From Gambelia wislizenii (lineage: Eukaryota > Chordata > Lepidosauria > Squamata > Crotaphytidae), in assembly GCA_030847615.1 (NCBI GenBank), contig JAUMIR010000005.1, positions 213,016,645 through 213,080,644 of the forward strand: 64,000 nucleotides of DNA. Direction: 5' to 3'. A program made the position numbers and the translations under genes. Positions 1 through 11,765 of this stretch are shown here, piece by piece (position 1 is the stretch's first letter; every line of letters starts with the position of its first letter). The notes under the pieces were generated by a model, which worked only from the letters and a program-made list of their open reading frames with translations, was not told where the DNA came from and did no database searches.

Positions 1-62
1 AGACTTCTAAGAGCCAATGGTCATGGAATCAAACAGGAATTGTGAAGTCGAAGGCTTTCACG

Positions 63-560
63 GCCAGCATCCATAGGTTTTCTGTGGTTTTTTTCTGGGC
101 TGTGAGGCCGTGTTTTGGAAGAGTTCATTCCAGAACTTTTGCCCGCATCTGTGGCTGGCATCTTCAGAGAATGGTTGGGTAGGGGTGTGGGGGGTTTATA
201 TACTGTGAGTCCCGGCAAACGTTGGATCTTTTCTTTATTTAAAAAATTAAATCCCCTCCCCAACCCGAAGGCAGCGGAATTTCTGTCTCTTCTCTTTCTA
301 CCCCTTCTAATAAGATGGAGCCTGGGGGGCAAGCCAAGAGGCAGTGGGCACATCTCCTTCACAAGAGCACCAACATTTTTAAATAAAGAAAGGATCCGAC
401 ATTTACCAGGACTCACAGTATATAAACCCCACACACCCCTAACCAACCATTCTCTGAAGATGCCAGCCACAGATGCAGGCGAAACGTCGGGAATGAACTC
501 TTCCAGAACACGGCTTCACAGCCCCCAAAAAAACCCACAAAAAACAAACAGGAATTCTCT
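63..560. mobile_element. Two Penelope-like element ends forming an inverted pair
   Basis: Bases 63-246 are nearly the reverse complement of 377-560. Each arm holds the motif CTCTGAAGATGCCAGCCACA and the following CAGGCGAAACGTC block. The same block closes the element at 7918-8372, which carries a Penelope-type C-terminal peptide, and recurs at 52612. The arms flank about 130 bases of spacer. No intact frame is present. Confidence 0.6.
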
Positions 561-830
561 AACAAGCACCTTTTGGGCCTTCCCCTCCAGAAAGAATGGA
601 ACCACTGTAACATAGTGTCTCCAAGTCACATTTCTGTGAGGCAGCCTAGAAAGATACTATGATCGATGGCATCAAAAGCTGCTGAAAGGTCCAACAGAGG
701 CACCGTCCCACTATCAAGTTCATTGCAAAAACTGTCCAAGCAAGGTGACCAAAGCTGTGTCTGCCCCATAACCAGGCCAGAAACCAGACTGAAAGGGATC
801 AAGATAATACATTTCATTCAGGAGTCCCTG
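545..830 (-). mobile_element. L2-type LINE reverse transcriptase fragment
   Basis: Minus-strand frames read LLDLSAAFDAIDHS and then VLQWFHSFWRGRPKR, which fit reverse transcriptase motifs of L2-like non-LTR elements. The frame shifts between the two blocks, so this is a dead, 5'-truncated copy. Confidence 0.65.
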
Positions 831-1451
831 GAACTGAAAAGCCAGCACCTTGCACAGAAAGGTAATGTTAGACTGGCTGATAATTATCCAGTATTGAGAT
901 TTTCAAGGAATGCTTTTTTTAAAAAAACAGATGTCTTACAACTGCCTCCTTTTAAAATATTGGAACCTTGTCTTGCTGTAATGAGGCCCTTCACCAATTC
1001 AACTAGCTTACCCCTCCCCCATTCATTTTAGTGAACCAAGAATCTTAAACACAACCTTGGTCTGTACAATTTTCTTTCCAAAAATCTGTTATTATTAGAC
1101 AAGAAGGGACCAGAGTCATATCTACTGAAATTGTATCAACTACCTGTCAGAATAGATCTGAACAATTTTATCTGCAAAGTGGTATGCAAATTCTTCACAG
1201 CAGGCTGCTAATTCTTCTCCTTCACATTTCTACAATGTATCAGTCTAGTCATTCAAATGTAAAAATGCTCAGGCTCAATCAGATGTATGCCTCCTAGATT
1301 CATTCACCTACAATAACCTACATCCCACACCTCCTCCCAAAAACAGGCACTTGAATCATTTCCAACAAAACATTATCCTGCATGAAGACATTTCTAAAAC
1401 CATTTATCAGCTAGTTGCTGTGTTAGGATACCGTCCAAATGTATGGCTAGA

Positions 1452-2242
1452 TCATAGAATCATACAATTGAAAGAGACTACGAGGGCCATCTAGTCCAAC
1501 CCAATGCAATGCAGGAATACACAATCAAAGCACCCCTGACAGATGGCCATCTAGCCTCTGTTTAAAAACCTTCAAAACCTGCAATATCTTATTTTTAAGA
1601 AACTCCCATCCACCATGAACTCTCTTCTCTTTTAGTATTCCTGACCAAGAGATCACACCCAGTATTTCCATAAGTTTACTGAAATCAGCTTTTCTAAAGT
1701 CTAGAATATCTGTCTGACTGTGCTTGGTTCTCCCTTTCCGCTGAATGACAAACTCCAGGAGAACATGATCACTCCCACCTAAGGCTCCTGCCACTTGCAC
1801 TCCACTAATCACGTCACCAGTGTTGGTTAGGATCAGATCTAAAATAGTTGATCCTCTCGTTGCCTCTTCTACCTTTTGGACAATGAAACTATCTGCAAGG
1901 CAAGTGAGGAATTTGTTAAACCTTGACAGAGTTTGACCTCCAATAAATATCAGGATAGTTGAACCCTCCCATTACTACTACATCTCTTTGAATTTATGAT
2001 AATCTATTCTAGGAAGGCATTATCCACGTCCTCAGTCTGGCTTGGGGATCTGTAGTAGACCCCCCACAATGACATCCCTAGTGTTTCTCTCCCTGTTTTT
2101 ATCCAGATGTTCTCACCCTGGCTTCCAGGATTAAAGTCATGGATCTCCTCACAGGTGTAAACATCCTTGACATATAATGGTACTCCTCCTCCTTTCCTGT
2201 TTGGTCTTTGTCTCTGAACTAGGTTATACCCCTCTATTACCA
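1452..2242 (-). mobile_element. CR1 LINE, downstream part (endonuclease region joined to 3' end)
   Basis: The minus strand encodes CR1 endonuclease pieces (GGGVPLYVKDVYTCEEI, then GGSDHVLLEFVIQRKGR). It then jumps to the CR1 3' end ([12 protein letters not shown] and the ATTCTATGAT-type tail at 1452-1480). The reverse transcriptase is missing, so the copy is internally deleted. Its upstream half continues at 3271-3420 beyond an inserted MITE. Confidence 0.75.
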
Positions 2243-3270
2243 CAGTCGTCCCTCCATATTCGCGGGGGTTAGGTTCCCAAGCCACCTGCGAATGTGAAAA
2301 AACCACGAATAACACAAAAGTCCCTTTCAAACAGATTCCGGCAGAGAGGGAGGGAGGGAGGGAGGAGGAGAGGAGGTCCACTCAGGCTGCTGCTCTACTA
2401 CCAAAGGGGTGACGATGCAAGTGGCTTGCCCACCCCTGGATTCCCCTCATGCCACTGGCTCCACCTTCCTCAGAAAAGCCCCATTTTAAACCCATTCGGC
2501 TGGCCACGCAGAGAAAGGAGGGAAAGGGGTCTGCAGCTGAAGGAAAAAAATCCAAACACCAAGGGAATGAAGGGGGATGGCCAGAATAGGTTTAAAACGG
2601 GGCTTTCAGTGACAAACAACTGGCTTGCCCACCCATGGATTCCCCCCATGCCACTGGCTCCACCCTCCTCAGAGCTTTTCCCCATTCTGGCCACCCCCCT
2701 TCATTCCCCTGGTGTTTGGATTTTTTTCCCTTCAGCTGCAGACCTCTTTCCCTCCTTCTCTCCCTGCGGTGGCCAGACGAATGGGTTTAAAACAGGGCTT
2801 TTCTGAGGAGGGTGGAGCAAGTGGCATGGGGGGAATCCAGGGGTGGGCAAGCCAGTTGTTTGTCACTGAAAGCCCCCTTTTAACCCATTCTGGCCACCCA
2901 CCCCCTCATTCCCTTGGTGTTTGAATTTTTTTCCCTTCAGCTGCAGACCTCTTTCCCTCCTACTCTCCCTGCGGTGGCCAGCCGAATGGGTTTAAAACGG
3001 GGCTTTTCTGAGGGGGGTGGAGCCAGTGGCATGGGGGGAATCCAGGGGTGGGCAAGCGACTTGCATCATCACCCCTTCGGCAGTAGAGCAGCAGCCTGAG
3101 TGGACCTTGTCTCCCCCTTCCTCCCTCCTTCCCTCCCTGGCTCCCCTCCTCTCCCAGGGAACGAAGACCAGGCCAATGAGAGCTGCACATTTGGCAGGGG
3201 GGGAGACTTCCTTGATCTGCGAATAATCAAAACCGCGAAAGTCAAAGCCACGAATGTGGAGGGACAACTG
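2243..3270. mobile_element. 1.0-kb palindromic Tigger-type MITE inserted in CR1
   Basis: The element starts CAGTCGTCCCTCCATATTCG and ends with the inverse, GTGGAGGGACAACTG. Its two halves are imperfect reverse complements: blocks such as CCACCCTCCTCAGA and CTGAGGAGGGTGG recur in opposite orientation along its length. It interrupts the CR1 endonuclease frame. No transposase frame is present. Confidence 0.7.
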
Positions 3271-3420
3271 TACATTCCAATCATGAGACTCATCCCACCA
3301 GATTTCTGTGATGCCTATTATATCATATTTGCTTTGCTGTGTTAAGAGTTCGAGTTCATATTGTTTATTTCCCATATTCTGTGCATTAGTGTAGAGATAT
3401 CAAAGACGATGGGCCATTCC
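3271..3420 (-). mobile_element. CR1 LINE, upstream part of the interrupted copy
   Basis: The minus strand reads KQYELELLTQQSKYDIIGIT followed by EIWWDESHDWN, the start of the CR1 endonuclease. It continues in the CR1 piece ending at 2242 once the inserted MITE is disregarded. Confidence 0.75.
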
Positions 3421-3617
3421 CCCCAGCTGCTTATTAAATGGGTTTTTTTTTTCCCCTCCCACTGCTGGATTCTTATACTATTTGGCCAGTTGTCTCTAAA
3501 ACAGTTGGGCTACTATCTGCAGCACTTGACCAACTGCACTCAAGAATACAGGATTAGATGTAAAAGAAAAAGTTCAAAGCAAATAAGACTGAGGAAGCAT
3601 GCAAGTATCATTATTTT

Positions 3618-3862
3618 AGTGTTGGACTACAACTGTGGGAGAATAGGATTCAAATGTCCCCACAGCCATGGAAACCCACTGGATAACCTTGGGCAAGTCA
3701 AAAGAAAAATGGGTACCAAGAAAAACATTGAGCAAATTCAAAGGAAACAAGATTATTTTATCTTTGGTAATAGTTTAGAAGGTGATAATGTGGTAGGAAC
3801 ACCTTTTTCACAGAGCAAGCATGATGCAGTGGTTTGAGTACTGGACTAGGAATCCTTTTACA
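3618..3862 (+). repeat. Two degraded CORE-SINE pieces
   Basis: 3618-3700 has the SINE middle with CCTTGGGCAAGTCA, and 3812-3862 has the 5' tRNA-like start (CATGATGCAGTGGTTTGAGT). They are separated by unrecognised sequence. Confidence 0.55.
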
Positions 3863-4195
3863 CTACACAATCATATCAATTTGATTCTATTTTAATCAGT
3901 CTTAAAGAAATGTCTCTGAACAGTGTTATTAGTGTCCATGAAGCAGAGGGTCCCCTGGGAAGGCTTACTTTTCAGCATGGAAATGTCAGCCACCAGAACA
4001 CTGACATTTGACAAAGCACTGAGGAAGAGTAGAAAAAGACCATCTGTGTTAACCCCCTTGGTTCCAGAATTTCATATGCACTGGCCAAAATAATTAGGGT
4101 TCACACAAATGTGCTGTATAGTGCTTAAAATCATTAAGTGAGACAAGGTAAGCCCTAAACCAAGCAATGAAACAACCCACCCTGAACCATATGTT

Positions 4196-4412
4196 AAAGC
4201 CAGCATTGTATAGTGGTTTGAGAGTTAGGACCTTGGGAGATCATGGTTCAAATCCCCATTCTGCCACAAAAGCCCACTAGGTGACTTTGGGCAAGTCACT
4301 CTCTTAGCCTTCGAAGAAGCTAATGGCAAAGATCCTTTGAATAAATGCGGGCAGCAAAACCCCATCATAAGGTTACCATATGTTGGAGTCAACTTGAAGG
4401 TACTTAACAATA
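4196..4412 (+). repeat. tRNA-derived CORE-SINE
   Basis: The copy begins with a tRNA-like head (TGTATAGTGGTTTGAG, GGTTCAAATCCCC as B box) and continues into the MIR-type core GACTTTGGGCAAGTCACT. It ends in a conserved tail near AACTTGAAGGTACTTAACAA. Confidence 0.8.
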
Positions 4413-4576
4413 ACAACCTATATGTTAGCCTGCTTATACAAAGATTATCCACATATGAAGAGAACTGAAAAACATGACTGATCCAAGAACATCAATGCCA
4501 ACTGTGGTGATAGCACTAAATTCCATACACCTTGAACTAGGGCCCCACCAAAAGAAGGGGAAAAAATTATGCTACT

Positions 4577-4811
4577 ACTGTTGTCCCTCCATATCCACAG
4601 ATTTGGTATCCGCAGATTTAAGTATTCACGGCTTGAAAATATTCTTTAAAAAATAATAATCCAAAAAGCAAACCTTGATTTTGCCATCTTATATAAGTGA
4701 CACCATTTTGCTATGGCATTGCATATCATGGGACTTGAGTATTCATGGATTTTGGTATCCACAGGGGGACCTGGAACCAAACCCCAGCGAATACAAAGGG
4801 ACAACTGTACT
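4577..4811. mobile_element. Tigger-type MITE, ~230 bp
   Basis: Inverted ends TGTTGTCCCTCCATATCC and AAAGGGACAACTGTA flank a middle with CAAACCTTGATTTTGCCATC. The same family occurs at 9366, 38514, 53577, 54062, 54916, 55976 and 61211. TA flanks the copies, as in pogo/Tc1-mariner elements. Confidence 0.8.
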
Positions 4812-5954
4812 GTATTGTCCATATATCAGATGTCACTGTGGAAGAATATAGTTGCCACCCTACTAATTTGCCACCCATCTCAACAGGCCTTTCTTCATAT
4901 TTCTGCTAACTATCTTAATTTAAAAAAATAATGGGCTAAATTATGCATGGGCAATTTACAACTTACAGGTGTAGTGTGATTTCCATTACCTTCAGGCAGC
5001 ACAGCCAATCCTATGGAATGATAGCAGCTGCAGTCCAGCTATATCAGGACAGCCACACATTGCCCACCCGTGGTATAAATCCAATTGCTAGTCCCAACTA
5101 AATCTGACACACAGAATCACAATTCCTGTTCATTCAATGAGTCTCTTCTAGCTGGAACTAAAAATTACATTTAGATAAATATAAACTGTGTTCTTCGTTA
5201 GAAATCTTATTATTATGATAAACACTCGCTTTACACAGAAAAAGCAATGAAGGGTTGTGTCATCTGATAAACACTTTTCCTGTCTGAGGTATTATGGCAG
5301 TGAAATAATTTGTGGCTATCCAAACAACAACAGAGGCAGGGGAGAGCAGCCACATAACAACAACCCTTTAAAGATAGCCCAAGGCTTTCTCAGACCTTAG
5401 TTTTTGGCTCAGCAAGGGCAAAAGGAGTTTTCCTTCACTAAAGGAGGTATCAGGTTTTTATCAGGTAGCTGGTGTCAGTGACCATTCTGTTTCAATATAA
5501 AGTTTTTTTATTAGTTAACTTGAAGCCTATACCTATACCATGCAATCCTATACCATGAGATGGAGATATAACCCTTTTCATTTATTTAAACTTTGCAAGA
5601 GCCATCAACACAATAACTTGTGCTAGCAGGTTGACTCAGAACCGGCAACTGATATTACTTCAAGTGCAGGAATCCATGGCAACCAAATTCTAAAAGCAAA
5701 CAGTGGGGAGAAGCTGTACATGGGAAAGTTTCATGGCCTTAAGCTTCTAACCTTACACACATATTTGCTGGGAAGCAAGCTGATATGATAATGCTGAGAC
5801 TTACTTCTAAGCAAATGCAGGAATGCATAGGACACATAGCTTTGATGGACCCAAGACAAAACAACCTCAGGCAATGTTAAACCATAATGTTGCAAGCCAG
5901 AATAGTAATTCTGATTTCAAACTGCCTATGTGGAATGGTCTCAGTTCAAATCTC

Positions 5955-7360
5955 TCTCTTTTTCAAATATATATTTCTTGTTTATTTTTGATAAATAAAA
6001 AAACCAATAAAATTAAACATACATATTCACATATGAACAATTAAACAATGCAACAGCATTATGCTTAATAATACATTATTTCTAATAAATAAGGTTCATT
6101 TTCTTCCATGTTACATTGCAAAATTTATAATTCTTCCATTTACTCCTGATAATCCAGCAACACAAAATCTGGTCCATTTGTCTTTCTTATCTGTACAATA
6201 TTTGACCTCTGATGTATCCACACTGATACATACATTTTAAAACTAAAAATATAAATAAATAGTCTTTCCAACCCATCTACTGATTTTGTTATTTTTTTTA
6301 TGGTCTATGTACTGGAAGGTATTCATTAATTCTTAAGATTTATTCAAGACCTTCCACAACTTAGTTTCACAGATGCATTACCTTTCAAAAGCTTATTCTA
6401 GCTATTTCCCCCCATTTTTCTTCCCATATGAGTAACAGACAACTCCATTGCTCTTTGAACTTATTCTCCATTTTATCACTTAATAATCAAGTTAGTTTAT
6501 CTAACACCACCATTTCATGCAACTTTAATAACCACTCTTCCATTGAAGGAGTCTATAGTTTTTTCCAATATTTAGCATAGACTATCCTTGCGGTAGTCAC
6601 CATATATAATAATAGCACTCGCCAGTAATCTTTTGTTTATCCACTCCATCTAACATGCTTAATAAGTGCAATTCTGGTTGCATAGGCATGTTTAATTTTA
6701 ATATTTTTATTATCATCATATGTATTTTTCCCCAGTACTTCTTAGCTTTAGGGCAAAACCACCACATATGATAAAACGTTCAAATACTCACACCACATTT
6801 CCAGCATTTATCATTATTGGTTTTATAAATTTTAGCAATTCTACTTGGGGCCAAATGTAATTTTCTTTTCAATCATAGCTTTTGGTAAATTTTAGATTTA
6901 TATTCCAAGATTTATCCCATTGATTTAATTATGGTGAAAAGCCCATATTAAGTGCCCATTTGACCATATTATCTTTGACCGTCTCATCCTCCATTTCAAA
7001 TTTTATTAATAATTTGTATATTCTGGTGGTTATCTTTTCGTTCCCCTCTATTAGTACTGGGTCCAATTCTGTATAATTCCTTTCTATTCCCTCCAATTTT
7101 ATGTCTTGTTTGAATTTTTCTATTAGTTTTCAATATAAAAACTCTTTTTCTGCTGCTAATTCTTCCATAGATTTCATAGTCCATTTGTCTCCCTTAATTT
7201 TCAAGATGTCCTTGTATGTCACCTATTTTTATGTAAGTTTTCATTTTTATAGGAGACTTCATGGGTTGATGTCCAAAGTGGAATTTTCCTTGTGATCTTA
7301 TATCTACATTTTTGCCACAAATCTGCAGTTTTCCACCGATTAGTGCCAGTGTGTTCGTGT
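5955..7360 (-). mobile_element. L1 LINE 3' end with ORF2 C-terminal remains
   Basis: On the minus strand broken frames read CWKCGVSI and then FYHMWWFCPKAKKYW, which match the Cys-rich C terminus of L1 ORF2. AT-rich 3' sequence with AATAAA-like strings follows at about 5955-6100. Stops and frameshifts occur throughout. Confidence 0.65.
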
Positions 7361-7364
7361 GATA

Positions 7365-7638
7365 CAGTAGAGCCAGTTTGGTGAAATAGTTTGAGTGCTG
7401 GACTAGAATTCCATGGGTCTAGAGTCTTGAATCTCCTCTCAGCCATGGAAACTCACTGAGTGACCTTGAAAAAGGCAAACTCCACAGCCTAAGAGGAAGG
7501 CAATGGCAAACCTCTTCCAAATAAATCTTGCCAACCTCTTCCAAATAAATCAATGGCAAACCTTTTCCAAATAAATCAAAGAAAACCCTCGCTTAAGGTC
7601 ACCGTAAGTGGGAGTCAAAGACACATTACAATAACAAA
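7365..7638 (+). repeat. CORE-SINE with an internal triplication
   Basis: It has the tRNA-like head GCCAGTTTGGTGAAATAGTT, the core with AAACTCACTGAGTGACCTTG and the tail. Between 7500 and 7577 the block AACCTCTTCCAAATAAATC occurs three times in a row, a later local expansion. Confidence 0.75.
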
Positions 7639-7714
7639 GCACCAGTGTGACCCCAGAGCTGCAAGGCAATATAGATTTCTACTGCAGTCCTATACCATGA
7701 GATGGAAATCCTCT

Positions 7715-7815
7715 AGTGTTCCAGATATTGTTGAACTACAACTCACATCATCTCCAGACATTATCGTCAGGGATGATCATAGTTGTGGTCCAACAACATC
7801 TGGGTTCCCACCTGG
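7715..7815. mobile_element. Short palindromic MITE fragment
   Basis: ATTGTTGAACTACAACTCAC at the left is matched by the inverse GTTGTGGTCCAACAACATCT at the right. A related copy lies at 32278-32385. Confidence 0.55.
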
Positions 7816-7917
7816 TCGTAAGTGCTATTGAACTCAATAAGTTTCACATCTGAGCAGACATGCACTTTTAATCATATGTTGCTGAATACTCATTTTGTGC
7901 AACCTAATGTATTCTGA

Positions 7918-8372
7918 CATGATAGCACAGAGAAGCTATTGAAATCCACAAACACCTGGACAACTTCAACAGGAAAGAAGAAACCCTTAAAGTAAACCCT
8001 TAATGTAAAGAAAGTTTGGCTACCAGTCCTGAAAAACACTAAAATCAAAACTCAACACATGCAAATGAACTTCACCCAGAGACAAGGGATTTCCAGCAGA
8101 CAATGGTCCATTAGACAAACAGACACTAATCCTGTTTGCATATCTCCCCCCAGAAACTAGCCATTCAAATACACAAATTCATATATCCTCTCCAACAGGG
8201 ACTCACAGTATATAAACCCCACACACCCCTACACAATCATTCTCTGAAGATGCCAGCCACAGATGCAGGCGAAACATCAGAAAAAAACTCTTCCAGAACA
8301 CGGCCTCACAACTTGGGGCGGGGGGGAAACCCAGAAAAAACCTATGGATGCTGGCCATGAAAACCTTCAACT
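7918..8372 (+). mobile_element. Penelope-like retroelement 3' end
   Basis: The first part encodes HREAIEIHKHLDNFNRKEET, matching the C terminus of the GIY-YIG endonuclease region of Penelope-like elements. It then runs into the terminal block with TCTGAAGATGCCAGCCACAG and ends near GGATGCTGGCCATGAAAACC. Stops interrupt the frame. Confidence 0.6.
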
Positions 8373-8689
8373 TCACATTGTATTTTATGTGATTATGTAA
8401 GCCACCTTGGGTCCCTTCTAGGAGAAAAGCAGCATATAAATTAATTTAATAACAATAATAGTATAACAAATAATTACAGCTCTCAAGTCCACAGGACAAA
8501 GAAAAATGCACCTGTGCCATAGCTTTATAAATAACCATTCCTGAAACACATGAATTCCCTGCTAAAAGTCACAAATTATTTTCAGAAGTTTTGCCAATTA
8601 TCTGGATAGCCAAGTGTTCATTATTTTGTGGCAATTTATGTAAAAAAAAAAGTACACAGATGCATAGATAATATGAACACCACAGCCCT

Positions 8690-8722
8690 CCTCCCACCAC
8701 ACACACACACATACACACAAAC
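8690..8722. repeat. (CA)n microsatellite
   Basis: A short interrupted run of CA dinucleotides. Confidence 0.8.
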
Positions 8723-9365
8723 CCTGAGCATCACAGAACATGAACTGCTGCTGCCTCTATTTGTTGGACTCTTCAGCTCCACAGAGCATATGGGGCATCC
8801 CTTGGCTTCAGGGTACATCTCAAAATGCCATAGCAAAGCAACATTTTGGCGTTTTTTAAAATAAATAAAAAGTGCTTGCCTGAACAATTTCAATATAATT
8901 CTCTTGTCAAAAAAGTAACCATTTATGAAGAAAAGCTAAATGTCTTGGGCATTTTTTTTTTTACTAAGAGATGATTTATTACTTTTTCTAACAGCAACCT
9001 CAGCTGCAGAATGCTGACAGGACTGTAGGCAAACTGGGATCAACAAAACACAGGATGGTAACAAATTAATAAGATATCAGCACACTATGAGGAATCCCAA
9101 AGTAGTGTAGAGGTAGGTGTTGATATAGATATAAATATATGACAGAGAAAACTTAAATGGAGGGGGAGGGGCACTCCAACCTAAAACAGCTGATAAAAAC
9201 AAAGCATGCGCAGAGGTCACATAATGCTGACATTGAAGGGATCAGGGGAAAATCAGAAATTTGGAAATGAGGAATTCAGTGGGCTATTTTAGAAAAGAGC
9301 ATGGCTGGATTCCTGAACAATGCACTTGTTACTGCAGCGTTTTGTCAAAGACCCCAATCTGTATA

Positions 9366-9580
9366 CAGTTGTCCCTTCATATTTGCTAGGGTTTGGTTCC
9401 AGGACCCCCATGGATATCACAATCTGTGAATACTCAAGTCCCATTACATGCAATGGCATAGCAAAATGGTGTCCCTTATATAAGATGGCAAAAATCAAGG
9501 TTTGCTTTTTGGATTATTAGTTTTTAAAGAATATTTTCAAGCTGTGAATACTTAAATCCATGGATATGGAGGGACAACTG
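9366..9580. mobile_element. Tigger-type MITE, 215 bp, TA flanked
   Basis: It starts CAGTTGTCCCTTCATATTTG and ends GGAGGGACAACTG, with TA on both sides. The internal block AAATCAAGGTTTGCTTTTTG is shared with the other copies. No transposase is encoded. Confidence 0.85.
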
Positions 9581-9997
9581 TATTACAAATTAAAATGCAA
9601 GTCTCTCTTCACAAATCACAACACAGCCAAAGTAATTAAAAAAAATACTCCCTCCCTGTACACACAGACTTTGGTGCAGCATATGATCGGACATTCCATA
9701 GTGCTAGTTTCTAAGAGTGTGGCAAATATCAGAAATACAAGGAAGTGTATGCTACAGACAAAACAAGCTCCTCCACTGCCCAGGATGGTCCTCCCATCAT
9801 CATGTCAAGTAACTCTATGCAGAATTGGTTAGGCTAACACCTCTTTCCACATAATGTGTGGATTCTGCAGACTGGGTGCAGTCAGGGCCGGTTTAAGGAA
9901 TTTGGGGGGGCCCTGCAATGCTTTACTTTGGAGCCCCCATATGTTTATCTCAGGTCAATGTAACTCAACCTACTCACCGTACAGGATATTCAGATTA

Positions 9998-10232
9998 CAG
10001 TAGAACCCCGTATCCATGGATTCATTATCCAGGGGACACAAAACAGCACACCTACCATAGAATCTTCCTAGAAAATGTGTCTTCCCTAGCCCTTTTCTAG
10101 GCCCTCCAAGGCAACTCTATGGTATTTTAAACCAGAAGTCCCATTATTTTCAATGGCACTCACTATTATTCATGGATTTCAGAATCCACGCCCCCCCCGA
10201 ACCAATCCCCAGTGGATAAGAGGGGCCTACTA
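9998..10232. mobile_element. MITE of the CAGTAGAACCCC family
   Basis: It begins CAGTAGAACCCCGTATCCAT and ends in GAGGGGCCTACTATA. Related copies with the central CACAAAACAGCACACCTACC block lie at 28898 and 52195. The structure and TA flanks suggest a pogo/Tigger relative. Confidence 0.7.
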
Positions 10233-10374
10233 TATTACATAATTTGCCACCAATAATTTAGTTTAAAAACTATATTATAGGCACTAACATAATATTTTTT
10301 GTTTATTAGCAATTAATGTAATGCTGTAGATTTCCTCAAAGAAAGTAAAGAGTAGACTACAAGCTAAACATGAG

Positions 10375-10980
10375 TTAGCAGTGTGATGCAGCAGCAAAAA
10401 ATGCCAATGTGATTCTAGGCTGCATTAATAGGAGTAGTGTCTAGATCAAGGGAAGTAATAGTACCACTCCATCTTGCTTTGGTCAGATGTCACCTGGAAT
10501 ACCATTTCCAATTCTGGGCACAACAACTCAAGAAAGATACTGAGAAGGATGGTGCGAGGTCTAGAAGCCATTACGCCCTATGAGGAACGGCTTAGGGAGC
10601 TGGGTATGCTTATCCTGGAGAAGAGAAGGTTGAGAGGGGACATGATAGACATTTTTAGGTATTTGAAGGGATGTCATACTGAGGATGGAGCAAGCTTGTT
10701 TTCTGCTGCTCCAGAGACAAGGACATGGAGCAATCAACTCAGACTACAGGAAAAGAGAATCCACCTAAACATTAGGAAGAACTTCCTGACACTAAGAGCT
10801 GTTTGGAAGTGGAACACATTGCCTTGGAGTGTGGCGGAGTCTCCTTCTTTGGGTTTTTTTAAACATAGGTTGGATGGCCATCTGTCAGGAATGCTTGGGT
10901 TGTGTGTTCCTGCAGGGCAGAAGCCGATTGGATGGGATGGCTGTTGGGGTCCCTTCCAGCCCTATGATTCTATGATTCTA
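10375..10980 (+). mobile_element. CR1 LINE 3' end inside the hAT element
   Basis: The translation contains [20 protein letters not shown] and RGDMIDIFRYLKGCHTEDGA, the C terminus of CR1 ORF2. It ends with the CR1 signature ATTCTATGATTCTA. It is 5' truncated and frameshifted. Confidence 0.85.
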
Positions 10981-11093
10981 GGCTACATTTAGAGCCTGGG
11001 AAAGTTACTCTTGGATTACACCTCCCAGAATCCTCCTGCCAACACTCTCCTCAAAGTCTGGTTGCACTGTTCCTTTTCCAGCATTCTCTAGCC

Positions 11094-11425
11094 CAGTGGT
11101 TCTTAACTTGGGGTCCACAATGTCCTCACAGGGGGTCCACAGAAGCTTGAAGGCTGCTTGGCCCACCTCCTCCCTGTAGTGGAGCAGCCACATGACAAGA
11201 ACGAAGGCAAAGGCTGGCTTGGCCTGCACATTGCCATTCAATCCACTCCAGCCACAAACTTGCAGGAAGAAGCAAGAGTGTCTCTGAGGGTAAGAGTAAT
11301 GGATGGTGTAATTGTATTGTTGTTGTTAGCTATTATTATTAGGGTTTTAAATCTTGAGTTAAGTCTTGGGGCAACAAAAGATATTTAAAGGGGGTCCCTA
11401 GTAAAGAAAAGGTTAAGAACCACTG
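11094..11425. mobile_element. hAT MITE, 332 bp, 8-bp target duplication
   Basis: It starts CAGTGGTTCTTAACTTGGGG and ends AAGGTTAAGAACCACTG. The flanks CTCTAGCC and CTCTAGGC form an 8-bp duplication with one mismatch. It is the same insertion as the one at 25502 in the second composite copy. Confidence 0.85.
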
Positions 11426-11576
11426 CTCTAGGCCAATGCCTCTCACATAACACTAATGCGATACTGGTGTTTTAGTGACAACAATAAAACCATTGTTCCC
11501 AGTAATATTACTCCAAATTTTAATTTATATTCTTTATATTCTTCTGTTAAAAGAGCTAGAGTGTTGTAGGAGTTTC

Positions 11577-11765
11577 AGCATTACCCTATGACTGTGGAGA
11601 CCAGGGTTTGAATCCTTACTCAGCCATGAATACCCACTGGGTGACCTTGGGCAAGTCACACTCTCTCAGCCTCAAAGGAAGTCAAAGGCAGACCCCCTTT
11701 GAACAAACCTTCCCTAGAAAACCCCATGGTAGGTTGGCCTTAGAAATGATCTTGAAGGCACATGG
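11577..11765 (+). repeat. CORE-SINE inside the hAT element
   Basis: It reads GGGTTTGAATCCTTACTCAG and then GTGACCTTGGGCAAGTCACA, the B box and MIR-type core. The same SINE is present at 25976-26185. Confidence 0.75.

Noticed and set aside
2294..3375. Repeated frames with GGASGMGG-type strings in several phases
   Set aside because: They are by-products of the palindromic, internally repetitive MITE at 2243-3270.
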